Made by a program: the position numbers and the translations under genes. The notes under the pieces were generated by a model that saw only the letters and a list, made by a program, of their open reading frames with translations, had not been told where the DNA came from and made no database searches. Shown here in pieces: positions 34,780 through 47,740 of a stretch of 64,000 nt of DNA; positions within the stretch are counted from its first letter, which is position 1; every line of letters starts with the position of its first letter. The stretch covers positions 17,882,202 through 17,946,201 of the forward strand of contig CM033738.1 in NCBI GenBank assembly GCA_019671005.1, written 5' to 3'. This DNA is from Hibiscus mutabilis (lineage: Eukaryota > Streptophyta > Magnoliopsida > Malvales > Malvaceae).

Positions 34780-37700
34780 GATTATATCATAACCTCATTT
34801 TTAAATTTTTACTCGGTTAAAATTCTAACAGTCCATTATAAGCCCATTTAGACATGCACGCCTTAAACCCAATAAAACGACCACAAAATAAGATTAAATA
34901 AAATTTTATGAGTTAAAATATTTGATTATTGGCTTTTGAATATGATTATATAGCTTAACCTCAATTTTAGAACTTTTTACTCGGTTAAAATTCCAACGGG
35001 TCCACTCTAAAGTCCATTTAGTCATGCACCTTAAACCCTAACAAAATGGCCGCAAAATAAGATTAAATCAAATTTTATAACTTAAAATATTTAGTTATGA
35101 GCTTTTGAACATGATTATATAGTTTAACCTCAATTTTAGAACTTTTTTTTGGTTAAAATTCCAATGGGTCTACTTATAAAGCCCATTTAGACATGCGCAT
35201 TAAACCCTAATAAAATGGACCAAAAAAAAATAAGATTAAATCAAATTTTATGACTTAAAATATTTAGTTATGAGCTTTTTTGAACATGATTATAGTTTAA
35301 CCTCATTTTAGAACTTTTTACTCGGTTAAAATTCCAACGGGTCCACTATAAAGCCCATTTAGACATGCACAACTTAAACCCCAACAAAATGACCAAAAAT
35401 AAGATTAAATCAAATTTTATGACTTAAAATATTTAGTTATGGGCTTTTGAACATGATTATATAGCTTAAACTCATTTTCAAAACTTTTTATTGGTTAAAA
35501 TTCCAGCGGGTCCACTATAAAGCCCATTTAGACATGCGCCTTAAACCCAACAAAAGCAACCACAAAATAAGATTAAATCAAATTTTATGAGTTAAAATAT
35601 TTGATTATGGGATTTTGAATATGATTATATAGCTTAACCTCATTTTTTAGAACTTTTTACTCGGTTAAAATTCAATGGGTCCCACTATAAAGCCCATTTA
35701 GACATGCACGCCCTTTAAACCCCAACAAAATGGAAAAAAAATAAGATTAAATCACATTTTATGACTTAAAATATTTAGTTATGGGTTTTTGAAAATGATT
35801 ATATGTCTTAACATCATTTTCAGAAATTTTTACTGGTTAAAATTCAACGGGTCCACTATAAAGCCCATTTAGACATGCATGCCTTAAACCCAACAAAACA
35901 ACCACAAAAATAAGATTAAATCAAATTTTATGAGTTTAAAATATTTGATTATATGATTTTGAATATGATTATATAGCTTAACCTCAATTTTAGAACTTTT
36001 TTTTACTTCGGTTAAAATTCCAATGGGTCCACTATAAAGCCCTATTTAGAACAAGCCTTAAACCCCAACAAAATGGCCACCAAAAAATAAGATTAAATCA
36101 AATTTTATGACTTAAAATATTTGTTATGAGCTTTTGAACATGATTATACAGGTTAACCTCAATTTTAAAATTTTTTTCGGTTAAAATTCCAACGGGTCCT
36201 TTATAAAGCCCATTTTAGACAGACATTTATGCAAACGCCTTAAACCCCAACAAAACGGGCCAAAAAATAAGATTAAATCAAATTTTTTGACTTAAAATAT
36301 TTAGTTATGGTCTTTTAAACATGATTATATAGCTTAACCTCATTTTCAAAATTTTTACTCGGTTAAAATTCCAACGGGTCCATTATAAGCCCATTTAGAC
36401 ATGCACGCCTTAAACCCAACAAACGACCACAAAATAAGATTTAAAATAAAATTTTATGATTTTTAAAATATTTGATTATGGGCTTTTGAATATGATTATA
36501 TAGCTTAACCTCATTTTTTAAAACTTTTTACTCGGTTAAAATTCCAATGGGTCCACTATAAAGCCCATTTAGACATGCACCTTAAACCACAACAAAACGG
36601 ACCAAAAATAAGATTAAATCACATTTTATGACTTAAAATATTTATTTATGGGCTTTTGAACATGATTATATATCTTAACCTCATTTTTTTTACACGGTTA
36701 AAATTCCAATGGGTCCCACTATAAAGCCCATTTAGACATGCACGCCTTAAACCCAACAAAAAAAACAAAATAAGATTAAATCAAATTTTATGAGTTAAAA
36801 ATTTATTTGATTATGGGCTTTTGAATATGATTATATAGCTTAACCTCAATTTTAAAACTTTTTACTCGGTTAAAATTCCAACGGGTCCCCTATAAAGCCC
36901 ATTTAGACATGCACACCTTAAACCCAACAACAAAATGGCCAAAAAAAATAAGATTAAATCAAATTTTATGACTTAAAATATTTAGTTATGGGCTTTTGAA
37001 CATGATTATTAGCTTAACCTCATTTTAGAACTTTTTACTCGGTTAAAATTCCAGCGGGTCCACTATAAAGCCCATTTAGACATGCCGCCTTAAACCCAAC
37101 AAAACAAAAAAAAAAAAATAAGATTAAATCAAATTTTATGAGTTAAAATATTTGATTATGGGCTTTTGAATATGATTATATAGATTAAACTCATTTTCAG
37201 AACTTTTTACTCGGTTAAAATTCCAGCGGGTCCACTATAAAGCCCATTTAGACATGCATGCCTTAAACCCAACAAAACGCAAAAAAATAAGATTAAATAA
37301 AATTTTATGAGTTAAAATATTTGATTATGGGCTTTTGAATGATGATTATAGCTTAACCTCAATAACTTTCAATTTTCAAAATTTTTTACGCTTTAAACCA
37401 CAACAAACGGCCAAAAAATAAGATTAAAAAATTGGGCCAAGCTTAACCGGGTCCACTATTCCAACGGGTCCACTATATTAGCCCATTTAGACATACACGC
37501 CTTAAACCCAACAAAACAACCACAAAATAAGATTAAATCAAATTTTATATTTAAAATATTTTTTATGGGCTTTTAAAATATGATTATATAGCTTAACCTC
37601 AATTTTAGAACTTTTTACTCGGTTAAAATTCCAATGGGTCCACTATAAAGCCCATTTAGACATGCACACCTTAAACCCCAACAAAATGGCAATTAAAAAA

Positions 37701-38060
37701 ATAAGATTAAATCAAATTTTATGGCTTAAAATATTTATTTATGGGCTTTTTGAACATGATTATATATTTTAACCTCATTTTTAGAAATTTTTACTCTGTT
37801 AAAATTCCAAAGGGTCCACTATAAAGCCCATTTTTGACATGCACGCCTTAAACCCAATAAAACGGCCAAAGAATAAGATTAACTAAAATTTCATGAGTTA
37901 AAATATTTGATTATGGGACTTTGAATATGATTATATAGCTTAACCTCAATTTTAGAATTTTTTTTTACTCGATTAAAATTTAACGGTCTACTATAAAGCC
38001 CATTTAGACATGCACGCCTTAAAAACAACAAAATGGCCAAAAAATAAGATTAAATCAAAT
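34780..38060 (-). repeat. Satellite stretch with unusual homopolymer indels
   Basis: Monomers here show many extra or missing A and T in runs, for example a long A run at 37105-37118, and lost dinucleotides that are not seen elsewhere. Monomer lengths scatter and a garbled monomer is at 37360-37470. Suspected to be assembly consensus error rather than biology. Confidence 0.6.
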
Positions 38061-39830
38061 TTTATGACTCAGAATATTTAGTTATGAGCTTTTGAACATG
38101 ATTATGCAGCTTAACGTCAATTTTAGAACTTTTTACTCGGTTAAAATTCCAACAGATCCATTGGAAAGCCCATTTAGACATGCACGCCTTAAACCCCGGC
38201 AAAACGACCGAAAAATAAGATTAAATCAAAATTTTTGACTTAAAATATATATTTATGGGATTTTGAACATGATTATAAATCTTAATCTCATTTTCTGAAA
38301 TTTTTACTCGGTTAAAATTTCAACGGGCCCACTATAAGCCCATTTCGACATGCACGCCTTAAACCCAACAAATGGCCACAAAATATGATTAAATAAATTT
38401 TCATGAGTTAACATAATTGATTATGGGCTTATGAATATGATTATATAGCTTTACCTCAATTTCAAAACTTTTTAGTCGGTTAAAATTCCAATGGGTCCAC
38501 TATAAATTCCATTTCAACATGCACGCCTTAAAAACCAACAACAAATGGCCGAAAAATAAGATTAAATCACATTTTATGACTTAAAATATTTATTTATGGG
38601 CTTTTGAACATGATTATATAGCTTAACCTCAATTTAAAAAAAATTTTTATTTTGGTTAAAATTTCAATGGGTCCACTATAAGCCCATTTAGACATGCATT
38701 CCTTAAACCCAATAAAACGACCACAAAATAAGATTAAATAAAATTTCATTTGTTAAAATATTCGACTTTGGGCTTTTGAATATGATTATATAGCTTAACT
38801 TCATTTTTTAGAACTTTTTACTCAGTTAAAATTCTAACGGGTCCAATGTAAAGCCCATTTAGACGTGCACGCCTTAAACCCTAACAAAATGGCCGCAAAA
38901 TAAGCTTCAATCAAATTTTAAGACTCAAAGTATTTAGTTATGAACTTTTGAACATGATTATACAGCTTAACCTCAATTTTAGAACTTTTTACTCGGTTAA
39001 AATTCCACCGGGTCCACTATAAAGCCCATTTAGACATGCACGCATTAAGCCCCAACAAAAAAGACCGAAAAATAAGATTAAATCACATTTTATGACTTAA
39101 AATATTTATTTTTGGGCTTTGAACATGATCATATAGCTTAACCTCATTTTCATAAATTTTTACTCCATTAAAATTTCAACGGGTCCACTATAATCCCATT
39201 TAGACATGCGCGCCTTAAACCCAACAAAACGGCCACAAAATAAGATTAAATAAAATTTCACGAGTTAAAATATTTGGTTATTGGCTTTTGAATATGATAA
39301 TATAGCTTAACCTCAATTTCAGAACTTTTTACTCGGATAAAATTCCAAGGGGTCCACTATAAATTCCATTTCGACATGCACGCCTTAAACCACAACAAAA
39401 TGGCCGAAAAATAAGATTAAATCACATTTTATGGCTTAAAATATTTAGTTTTGGGTTTTTTTAAAAATTTTCATAAATTTTTACTTCGTTAAAATTCTAA
39501 CAGGTCCACTATAGGCCCATTTAGACATGCACGCCTTAAACCAATAAAACAGCCACAAAATAAGATTAAATAAAATTTCATGAGTTAAAATATTTGATTC
39601 TTGGCTTTTGAATATGATTATATAGCTTAACCTCAATTTTAGAACTTTTTACTCGGTTAAAATTCCAACGGGTCCACTCTAAAGTCCATTTAGTCATGCA
39701 CCTTAAACCCTAACAAAATGGCCGCAAAATAAGATTAAATCAAATTTTATAACTTAAAATATTTAGTTATGAGCTTTTGAACATGAGTATACAGTTTAAC
39801 CTCAATTTTAGAACTTTTTACTCGGTTAAA
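37740..39830 (-). repeat. Second copy of a 2-kb satellite block (first at about 33060-35130)
   Basis: Offset 4680 bases over most of its length: unusual variants such as ATTATGCAGCTTAACGTC (33421 and 38101) and GAGTTAACATAATTG (33725 and 38405) occur in both, and hundreds of bases between them are identical. Confidence 0.85.
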
Positions 39831-41224
39831 ATTCCAACGGGTCTACTCTAAAGCCCGTTTAGTCATGCACGCCTTAAACCCTAATAAAATGGCCCCAAAA
39901 TAAGATTAAATCAAATTTTATAACTTAAAATATTTAGTTATGAGCTTTTGAACATGAGTATACAGTTTAACCTCAATTTTAGAACTTTTTAATCGGTTAA
40001 AATTCCAACGGGTCCACTATAAAGCCCATTTAGATATGCACATCTTAAACCCCAACAAAATGACCAAAAATAATATTAAATCTAATTTTTTGACTTAAAA
40101 TATTTAGTTATGGGCTTTTGAACATGATTATATAGCTTAAACTCATTTTCAAAAACTTTTAATTGGTTAAAATTCCAACGGGTCCACTATAAGTCCATTA
40201 AGACAAGCGCGCCTTAAACCCAACAAAGCAACCACAAAATAAGATTAAATCAAATTTTATGAGTTAACATATTTGATTATGTGATTTTGAATATAATTAT
40301 ATAGCTTAACCTCAACTTTAGAACTTTTTACTCGGTTAAAATTCCAACAGGTCCACTGTGAAGCCCATTTACACATGCACGCCTTAAACCATGACAAAAT
40401 GGACGAAAAACAAGATTAAATCACATTTTATGACTTAAAATCTTTAGTTATGGGCTTCTGAACATGATTATATATCTTAGCATCATTTTCAGAACTTTTT
40501 ACTTCGTCAATATTCTAACGGGTCCAGTATAAGCCCATTTAGACATGCACTCCTTAAACCCAACAAAACTACCACAAAATAAGATTAAATCAAATTTTAT
40601 GAGTTAAAATATTTGATTATGGGCTTTTGAATATTATTATATAGCTTAACCTCAATTTTAGAACTTTTTACTCGGTTAAAACTCCAGCGGGACCACTGTA
40701 AAGCCTATTTAAACAAGCACACCCCAACAAAATGGCCGCAAAAATAAGATTAAATCAAACTTTATGACTAAAAATATTTTGTTACGAGCTTTTTAACATG
40801 ATTATACAGGTTAACCTCAATTTTAGAAATTTTCAGTCGGTTAAAATTCCAACGGGTCCGCTGAAAGCCCATTTAGACATGAACGCCTTAAACCCCAACA
40901 AAACGACCGAAAAATAAGATTAAATCAAATTTTTTGACTTAAAACATTTAGTTATAGTCTTTTAAACATGATTATATAGCTTAACCCCATTTTCAGAGTT
41001 TTTACTCGGTTAAAATTCCAGCGGGTCCATTATAAGCCCATTTAGACATGCACGCCTTAAACCCAACAAAACGACCACAAAATAAGATTAAATAAAATTT
41101 CACAATTTAAAATATTTGATTATGGGATTTTGCATATGATTATATAACTTAACCTCAATTTTAAAACTTTTTACTCTGTTAAAATTCCAAAGGGTCCACT
41201 ATTAAGCCCATTTTGACATGCACG

Positions 41225-44200
41225 CTTAAACCACAACAAAACGGCCGAAAAATAAGATTAAATCACATTTTATGACTTAAAATATTTAGTTATGGGATTT
41301 TGAACATGATTATATAGCTTAACCTCATTTTTAGTCCACTATAAGCCTATTAAGACAGGTACGCCTTAAACCCATCAAAACAACCACAAAATAAGAAGAA
41401 GAAAAATCAAATTTTATGCGTTAAAATATTTGATTATGGGATTTTGAATATGATTATATAGCTTAACCTCAATTTTAGAATTTTTTAGCCGGTTAAAATT
41501 CCAATGTGTGCACTGTAAAGCCTATTTAGACATGCACACCTTAAATCCCAACAAAATGGCCGCAAAATAAGATTAAATAAAATTTTATGACTTAAAATTT
41601 TTAGTTATGAGCTTTTGATCATGAATATACAGCTTAACCTCAATTTTAGAACTTTTTACTCGGTTAAAATTCCAACGGGTCCACTATAAAGCCCATTTAG
41701 ACATGCACGCCTTAAACCCCAACAAAAGACCAAAAAATAAGGTTAAATCAAAATTTTTATGGGCTTTTGAACTTGATTTTATAGCTTAACCTCATTTTCA
41801 GTAATTTTTACTCGGTTAAAATTTAAACGGGTCCACTAAAGCCCATTTAGACATGCACGCCTTAAACCCAACAAAACGGCAAAAAAAAATAAGATTATAT
41901 AAAATTTCAAGAGTTAAAATATTTGATTATTGGCTTTTGAATATGATTATACAGCTTAACCTTAATTTCAGAACTTTTTATTCGGTTAAAATTCTAATGG
42001 GCCTACTGTAAAGCTCATTTAAACGTGCACGCCTTATACCACAACAAAACGGCCGAAAAATAAGATTAAATCAAATTTTATGACTTAAAGTATTTAGTTA
42101 TGGGCTTGTGAACTTGATTATATATCTTAACCTCATTTTCAAAATTTTTTACTTTGTCAATATTCCAACTGGTCCACAATAAGCCCATTTAGACATGCAC
42201 GCCTTAAACCCAATAAAACGGCCACAAAATAAGATTAAATAAAATTTCACGATTTAAAATATTTGATTATGGGCTTTCGAATATGATTATATAGCTTAAC
42301 CTCAATTTTAGAACTTTTTACTCTGTTAAAATTCCAATGGGTCCACTATAAAGCCCATTTTGACATGCACGCCTTAAACCACAACAAAACGATAGAAAAA
42401 TAAGATTAAATCACATTTCATGACTTAAAATATTTAGTTATGGGATTTTGAACATGATTATATAGCTTAACCTCATTTTTAGTCCACTATAAGCCTATTA
42501 AGACATGCACACCTTAATCCCAACAAAACAACCACAAAATAAGAAGAAAAAAAATCAAATTTTATGAGTTAAAATATTTGATTATGGGATTTTGAATATG
42601 ATTATATAGCTTAACCTCAATTTTAGAACTTTTTAGTCGGTTAAAATTCCAATGGGTGCACTGTAAAGCCCATTTAGACATGCACATCTTAAATCCCAAC
42701 AAAATGGCAGTAAAATAAGATTAAATCAAATTTTACGACTTAAAATTTTTAGTTATGAGCTTTTGATCATGATTATACAGCTTAACATCAATTTTAGAAC
42801 TTTTTACTCGGTTAAAATTCCAACGGGTCCACTATAAAGCCCATTTAAACATGCACGCCTTAAACCCCAACAAAAAGACCGAAAAATATGGTTAAATCAA
42901 TTTTTTTGACTTCAAATATTTAGTTATGAGCTTTTGAACTTGATTTTATAGCTTAACCTCATTTTCAGTAATTTTTACTCAGTTAAAATTTAAACGGGTC
43001 CACTAAAGACCATTTAGACATGAACGCCTTAAACCCAACAAAACGGCCACAAAATAAGATTATATAAAATTTCAAGAGTTAAAATATTTGATTATTGGCT
43101 TTTGAATATGATTATACAGCTTAACCTCAATTTCATAACTTTTTACTCGGTTAAAATTCTAATGGGTCTACTCTAAAGCCCATTTAAACGTGCACGCCTT
43201 ATACCACAACAAAACGACCGAAAAATAAGATTAAATCAAATTTTATGACTTAAAGTATTTAGTTATGGGCTTGTGAACCTGATTATATATCTTAACCTCA
43301 TTTTCAGAAATTTTTACTTTGTCAATATTCCAACGGGTCCACAATAAGCCCATTTAGACATGCACGCCTTAAAACCAATAAAACGGCCACAAAATAAGAT
43401 TAAATAAAATTTCATGAGTTAAAATATTTGATTATGGGCTTTCAAATATGATTATATAGATTAACCTCAATTTTAGAACTTTTTACTCGGTTAAAATTTC
43501 AACGGGTCCACTATAAAGACCATTTAGACATGCACACCTTAAACCCTAACAAAATGGCCACAAAATAAGATTAAATCAAATTTTATGACTCAAACTATTT
43601 AGTTATGAGCTTTTGAACATGATTATACAGCTTAACCTCAATTTTAGAACTTTTTACTTGGTTAAAATTCCAACGGGTCCACTATAAAGCCCATTTAGAC
43701 GTGCACGCATTAAGCCCCAACAAAAGACCGAAAAATAAGATTAAATCACATTTTATGACTTAAAAAATTTAGTTTTGGGCTTTTGAACATGATTATATGG
43801 ATTAACCTCATTTTCATAAATTTTTACTCCTTTAAAATTCCCACGGGTCCACTATAAGCCCAATTAGACATGCACACCTTAAACCCAATAAAACGACCAC
43901 AAAATAAGATTAAATAAAATTTAATGAGTTAAAATATTTGATTATTGGCTTTTGAATGTGATAACATAGCATAACCTCAATTTCAGAACTTTTTACTCGG
44001 ATAAAATTCCAACGAGTCCACTATAAATTCCAGTTCGACATGCACGCCTTAAACCACAACAAAACGGCCGAAAAATAAGATTAAATCACATTTTATGACT
44101 TAAAATATTTAGTTTTGGGCTTTTGAACATGATTATATAGCTTAACCTCATTTTCATAAATTTTTACTACGTTAAAACTCCAACAGGTCCGCTATAAGCC

Positions 44201-47030
44201 CTTTTCGACATACACGTCTTAGGCCCAATAAAATGGCCACAAAATAAGATTAAATAAAATTTCATGAGTTAAAATATTTGATTATGGGCTTTTGAATATG
44301 ATTATCTAGCTTAACCTCAATTTTAGAACGTTTTACTCAGTTAAAATTCCAACGAGTCCATTGTAAAGCCCATTTAGTCATGCACGGCTTAAACCCTAAC
44401 AAAATGACCGCAAAATAAGATTAAATCAAATTTTATTACTTAAAATATTTAGTTATGAGATTTTGAACATGAGTATATAGGTTAACCTCAATTTAACACT
44501 TTTTACTCGGTTAAAATTCCAACGGGTCCACTATAAAGCCCATTTAGACATGCACGCCTTAAAACCCAACAAAAGGGCCGAAAAATAAGATTAAATCAAA
44601 TTTTTGACTTAAAATATTTAGTTATGGGCTTTTGAACATGATTATATAGCTTAACCTCATTTTCAGAAAATTTTACTTGGTTAAAATTCCAACGGGTCCA
44701 CTATAAGCCCATAAAGACATGTACGCCTTAAACCCAACAAAGCAACCTCAAAATAGGATTAAATCAAATTTATAAGTTCAAATATTTGATTATGTGATTT
44801 TGAATATAATTATATAGCTTAACCTCAACTTTAGAACTTTTACGTGGGCAAAATTCCATCGGGTCCACTGTAAAGCCCATTTAGACATGCACGCCTTAAA
44901 CCCAACAAAATGGCCACAAAATAAGATTAAATAAAATTTTATGACTCAGAATATTTAGTTATGAGCTTTTGAATATGATTATACAACTTAACCTCAATTT
45001 TAGAACTTTTTACTCGGTTAAAATTCCAACGGGTCTGCTGTAAAGCCCATTTAGACATGCACGCCTTAAACCCCAACAAAATTGCCGAAAAATAAGATTA
45101 AATCAAAAATTTTGAATTAAAATATTTATTATGGGCTTTTTAACACGATTATATAGCTTAATCTCATTTTCAAAAAACTTTACTAGGTTAAAATTCCAAC
45201 GGGTCTACTATAAGCCCATTTAGACATGCATGCCTCAAACCCAACAAAACGGCTACAAAATAAGATTAAATAAAATTTCACGAGTTAAAATATTTGATTA
45301 TAGGCTTTTGAATATGATTATATTGCTTAACGTCAATTTCAGAACTTTTTACTCTGTTAAAATTCCAACGGGTCCACTGTGAAGCCCATTTAGACATGCA
45401 CGCCTTAAACCATGACAAAACGGACGAAAAATAAGATTAAATCACATTTTATGACTTTAGTTATGGGATTGTGAACATGATTATTTATCTTAACCTCATT
45501 TTTAGAAATTTTTACTCTGTCAATATTCCAACGGGTCCAGTATAAGCCCATTTAGACATGCACGCCTTAAACCCAACAAAACGACCACAAAATAAGATTA
45601 AATCAAATTTTATGAGTTAAAATATTTGATTATGTGCTTTTGAATATGATTATATAGCTTAACCTCAATTTTAGAACTTTTTACTTGGTTAAAACTCCAA
45701 CGAGTCCACTGTAAACCCATTTAGACAGGCACACCTTAAACCCTAACAAAATGGTTGCAAAATAAGATTAAATCAATTTTTATGAATTAAAATATTTTCT
45801 TACGAGCTTTTTAACATGATTATACAGCTTAACCTCAATTTTAGAAATATTTACTCGGTTAAAATTCCAACGGTTCACCTGTAAAGCCCATTTAGACATG
45901 AACTCCTTAAACCCCAATAAAACGACCAAAAAATAAGATTAAATCAATTTATTTGACTTAAAATATTTATTTATGGTCTTTTAAACATGATTATATAGTT
46001 TCACATCATTTCAGAGTTTTTACTCGGTTAAAATTCCAGCGGGTCCAGTATAAGCCCATTTAGACATGCATACCTTAAACCCAACAAAACAGCCACAAAA
46101 TAAGATTAAATAAAATTTAAAGAGTTAAAATATTATTATGGGCTTTTGAATATGATTATATAGCTTAACCTCAATTTTAAAACTTTTTACTCGGTTAAAA
46201 TTCCAACAGGTCCACTATGAAGCCCATTTAGACATGCACACCTTAAACCACAACAAAACAGCCGAAAAATAAGATTAAATCATATTTTATGACTTAAAAT
46301 ATTTAGTTATGGGATTTTGAACATGATTATATAGCTTAACCTCATTTTTAGTCCACTATAAGCCTATTAAGACATGCACGCCTTAAACCCAACAAAACAA
46401 CCACAAAATAAGAAGAAAAAAAATCAAATTTTATGAGTTAAAATATTTGATTATGGGATTTTGAATATGATTATATAGCTTAACCTCAATTTTATAACTT
46501 TTTAGCCGGTTAAAATTCCAATGGGTCCACTGTAAAGCCCATTTAGACATGCACACCTTAAATCCCAACAAAATGGCCGCAAAATAAGATTAAATCAAAT
46601 TTTATGACTTAAAATTTTTAGTTACGAGCTTTTGATCATGATTATACAGCTTAACCTCAATTTTATAACTTTTTACTCGGTTAAAATTCCAACGGGTCCA
46701 CTATAAAGCCCATTTAGACATGCACGCCTTAAACCCCAACAAAAAGACCGAAAAATAAGGTTAAATCAATTTTTTTGACTTAAAATGTTTAGTTACGAGC
46801 TTTTGAAATTGATTTTATAGCTTAACCTCATTTTCAGTAATTTTTACTCGGTTGAAATTCAAACAGGTCTACTAAAGCCCATTTAGACAGGCACGCCTTA
46901 AACCCAACAAAACGACCACAAAATAAGATTATATAAAATTTCAAGAGTTAAAATATTTGATTATTGGCTTTTGAATATGATTATACATCTTAACCTCAAT
47001 TTCATAACTTTTACTCGGTTAAAATTCTAA
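41225..47030 (-). repeat. Three copies of a satellite block marked by a shortened monomer
   Basis: A monomer in which CTCATTTTTAGTCCACTATA joins directly, losing about 35 bases, is followed by AAATAAGAAGAA in place of AAATAAGATTAA. It occurs at 41331, 42479 and 46348. Downstream markers GAGCTTTTGATCATGA and GATTTTATAGC follow in the same order in all three. Confidence 0.85.
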
Positions 47031-47110
47031 GTCAGCTGAAATTCCAGACTTATAAAACAGCTTCAACTCTTTGGCTACAATGCATCATTTTAGCCCCCAT
47101 ACATGTATCA
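47031..47110 (-). mobile_element. Truncated LTR end related to Elements I and II
   Basis: CAGCTGAAATTCCAGACTT ... CATGTATCA resembles the last 190 bases of the Element I/II LTR (GCTGACTTTCCAGACTTC ... CATGTATCA) but is diverged and cut. It joins the end of the minus satellite array. Confidence 0.6.
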
Positions 47111-47740
47111 CATAACATGAGATTAATTATAGTCATATTTTATTGCATTGGATATTATTATTATTGCCTCACTAAGTGTATACTTAGCGTGTGATGGTTT
47201 TCACCCATAGGTAGAAAGCAGAAATCGGAATAAGGAGCAGTTGGCATCCTACTATCCAGGAGTATAATCACGGTATCAGTAATGACATCTTTTGATGTAT
47301 TTTGATAATACTAGATGACGTGTATATGTTAAAATTAGTTGATATTATACTAGTTTAAAAATGGGTTGTAATAGCTTATAATCTAGTTATGCTATTAATG
47401 AATGTTGAGTAGTTATATTAACTTAAAAAGGGTTAGATGGATTGCTAGTTTAAAATCGGGTTCTGATTAGAAAAGATTAAATAGAGTAGTCGAGTAGATT
47501 TTTAATTTAAGCAGTTTTTAGGCAGTTATATTCCTTATATATCATAAAGATGAACTGCTGAGTTGCTGCTTTAAATTGGAATTTATTTGGTTGGTTAAAA
47601 TTTTGAAATATGATGCTACACGATAAATGACAAAATGAGTTAATTAAAATTTTCTAGTAATTAACCACTACGGAATGTTGGCAATTCATTATGTAGCACT
47701 CTGACTAGTAATGGGTAAAGAATACTGGTAAGGGTGTTAT
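47111..47740 (+). mobile_element. LTR-like fragment at the second satellite inversion
   Basis: Non-satellite DNA with the perfect hairpin CTAAGT-GTAT-ACTTAG at 47169-47184 preceded by GCCTCA, so the motif reads in the plus direction here, opposite to the others. It ends GGGTGTTATA at about 47740, where plus-oriented satellite starts. No coding capacity seen. Confidence 0.45.

Larger units (their letters stand above)
28051..47030 (-). repeat. 170-bp satellite array, minus orientation, with higher-order structure
   Basis: About 19 kb of the same satellite, inverted. Four monomer types can be told apart as read here: B (ACCCAACAAAA with GAGTTAAAATATTTGATTA), A1 (GGCCGCAAAATAAG), A2 (ACCGAAAAATAAG with TTTTTTGACTT) and A3 (ACCACAACAAAA with AATCACATTTTATGAC). 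From about 29800 they follow B-A3-B-A1-A2 repeatedly, about 850 bp per unit, with occasional gains and losses of a monomer. No gene or mobile element interrupts the 19 kb. Confidence 0.95.

Noticed and set aside
37360..37470. A rearranged monomer as a new satellite subtype
   Set aside because: It occurs once, inside the stretch with homopolymer noise, so an assembly artefact is more likely.
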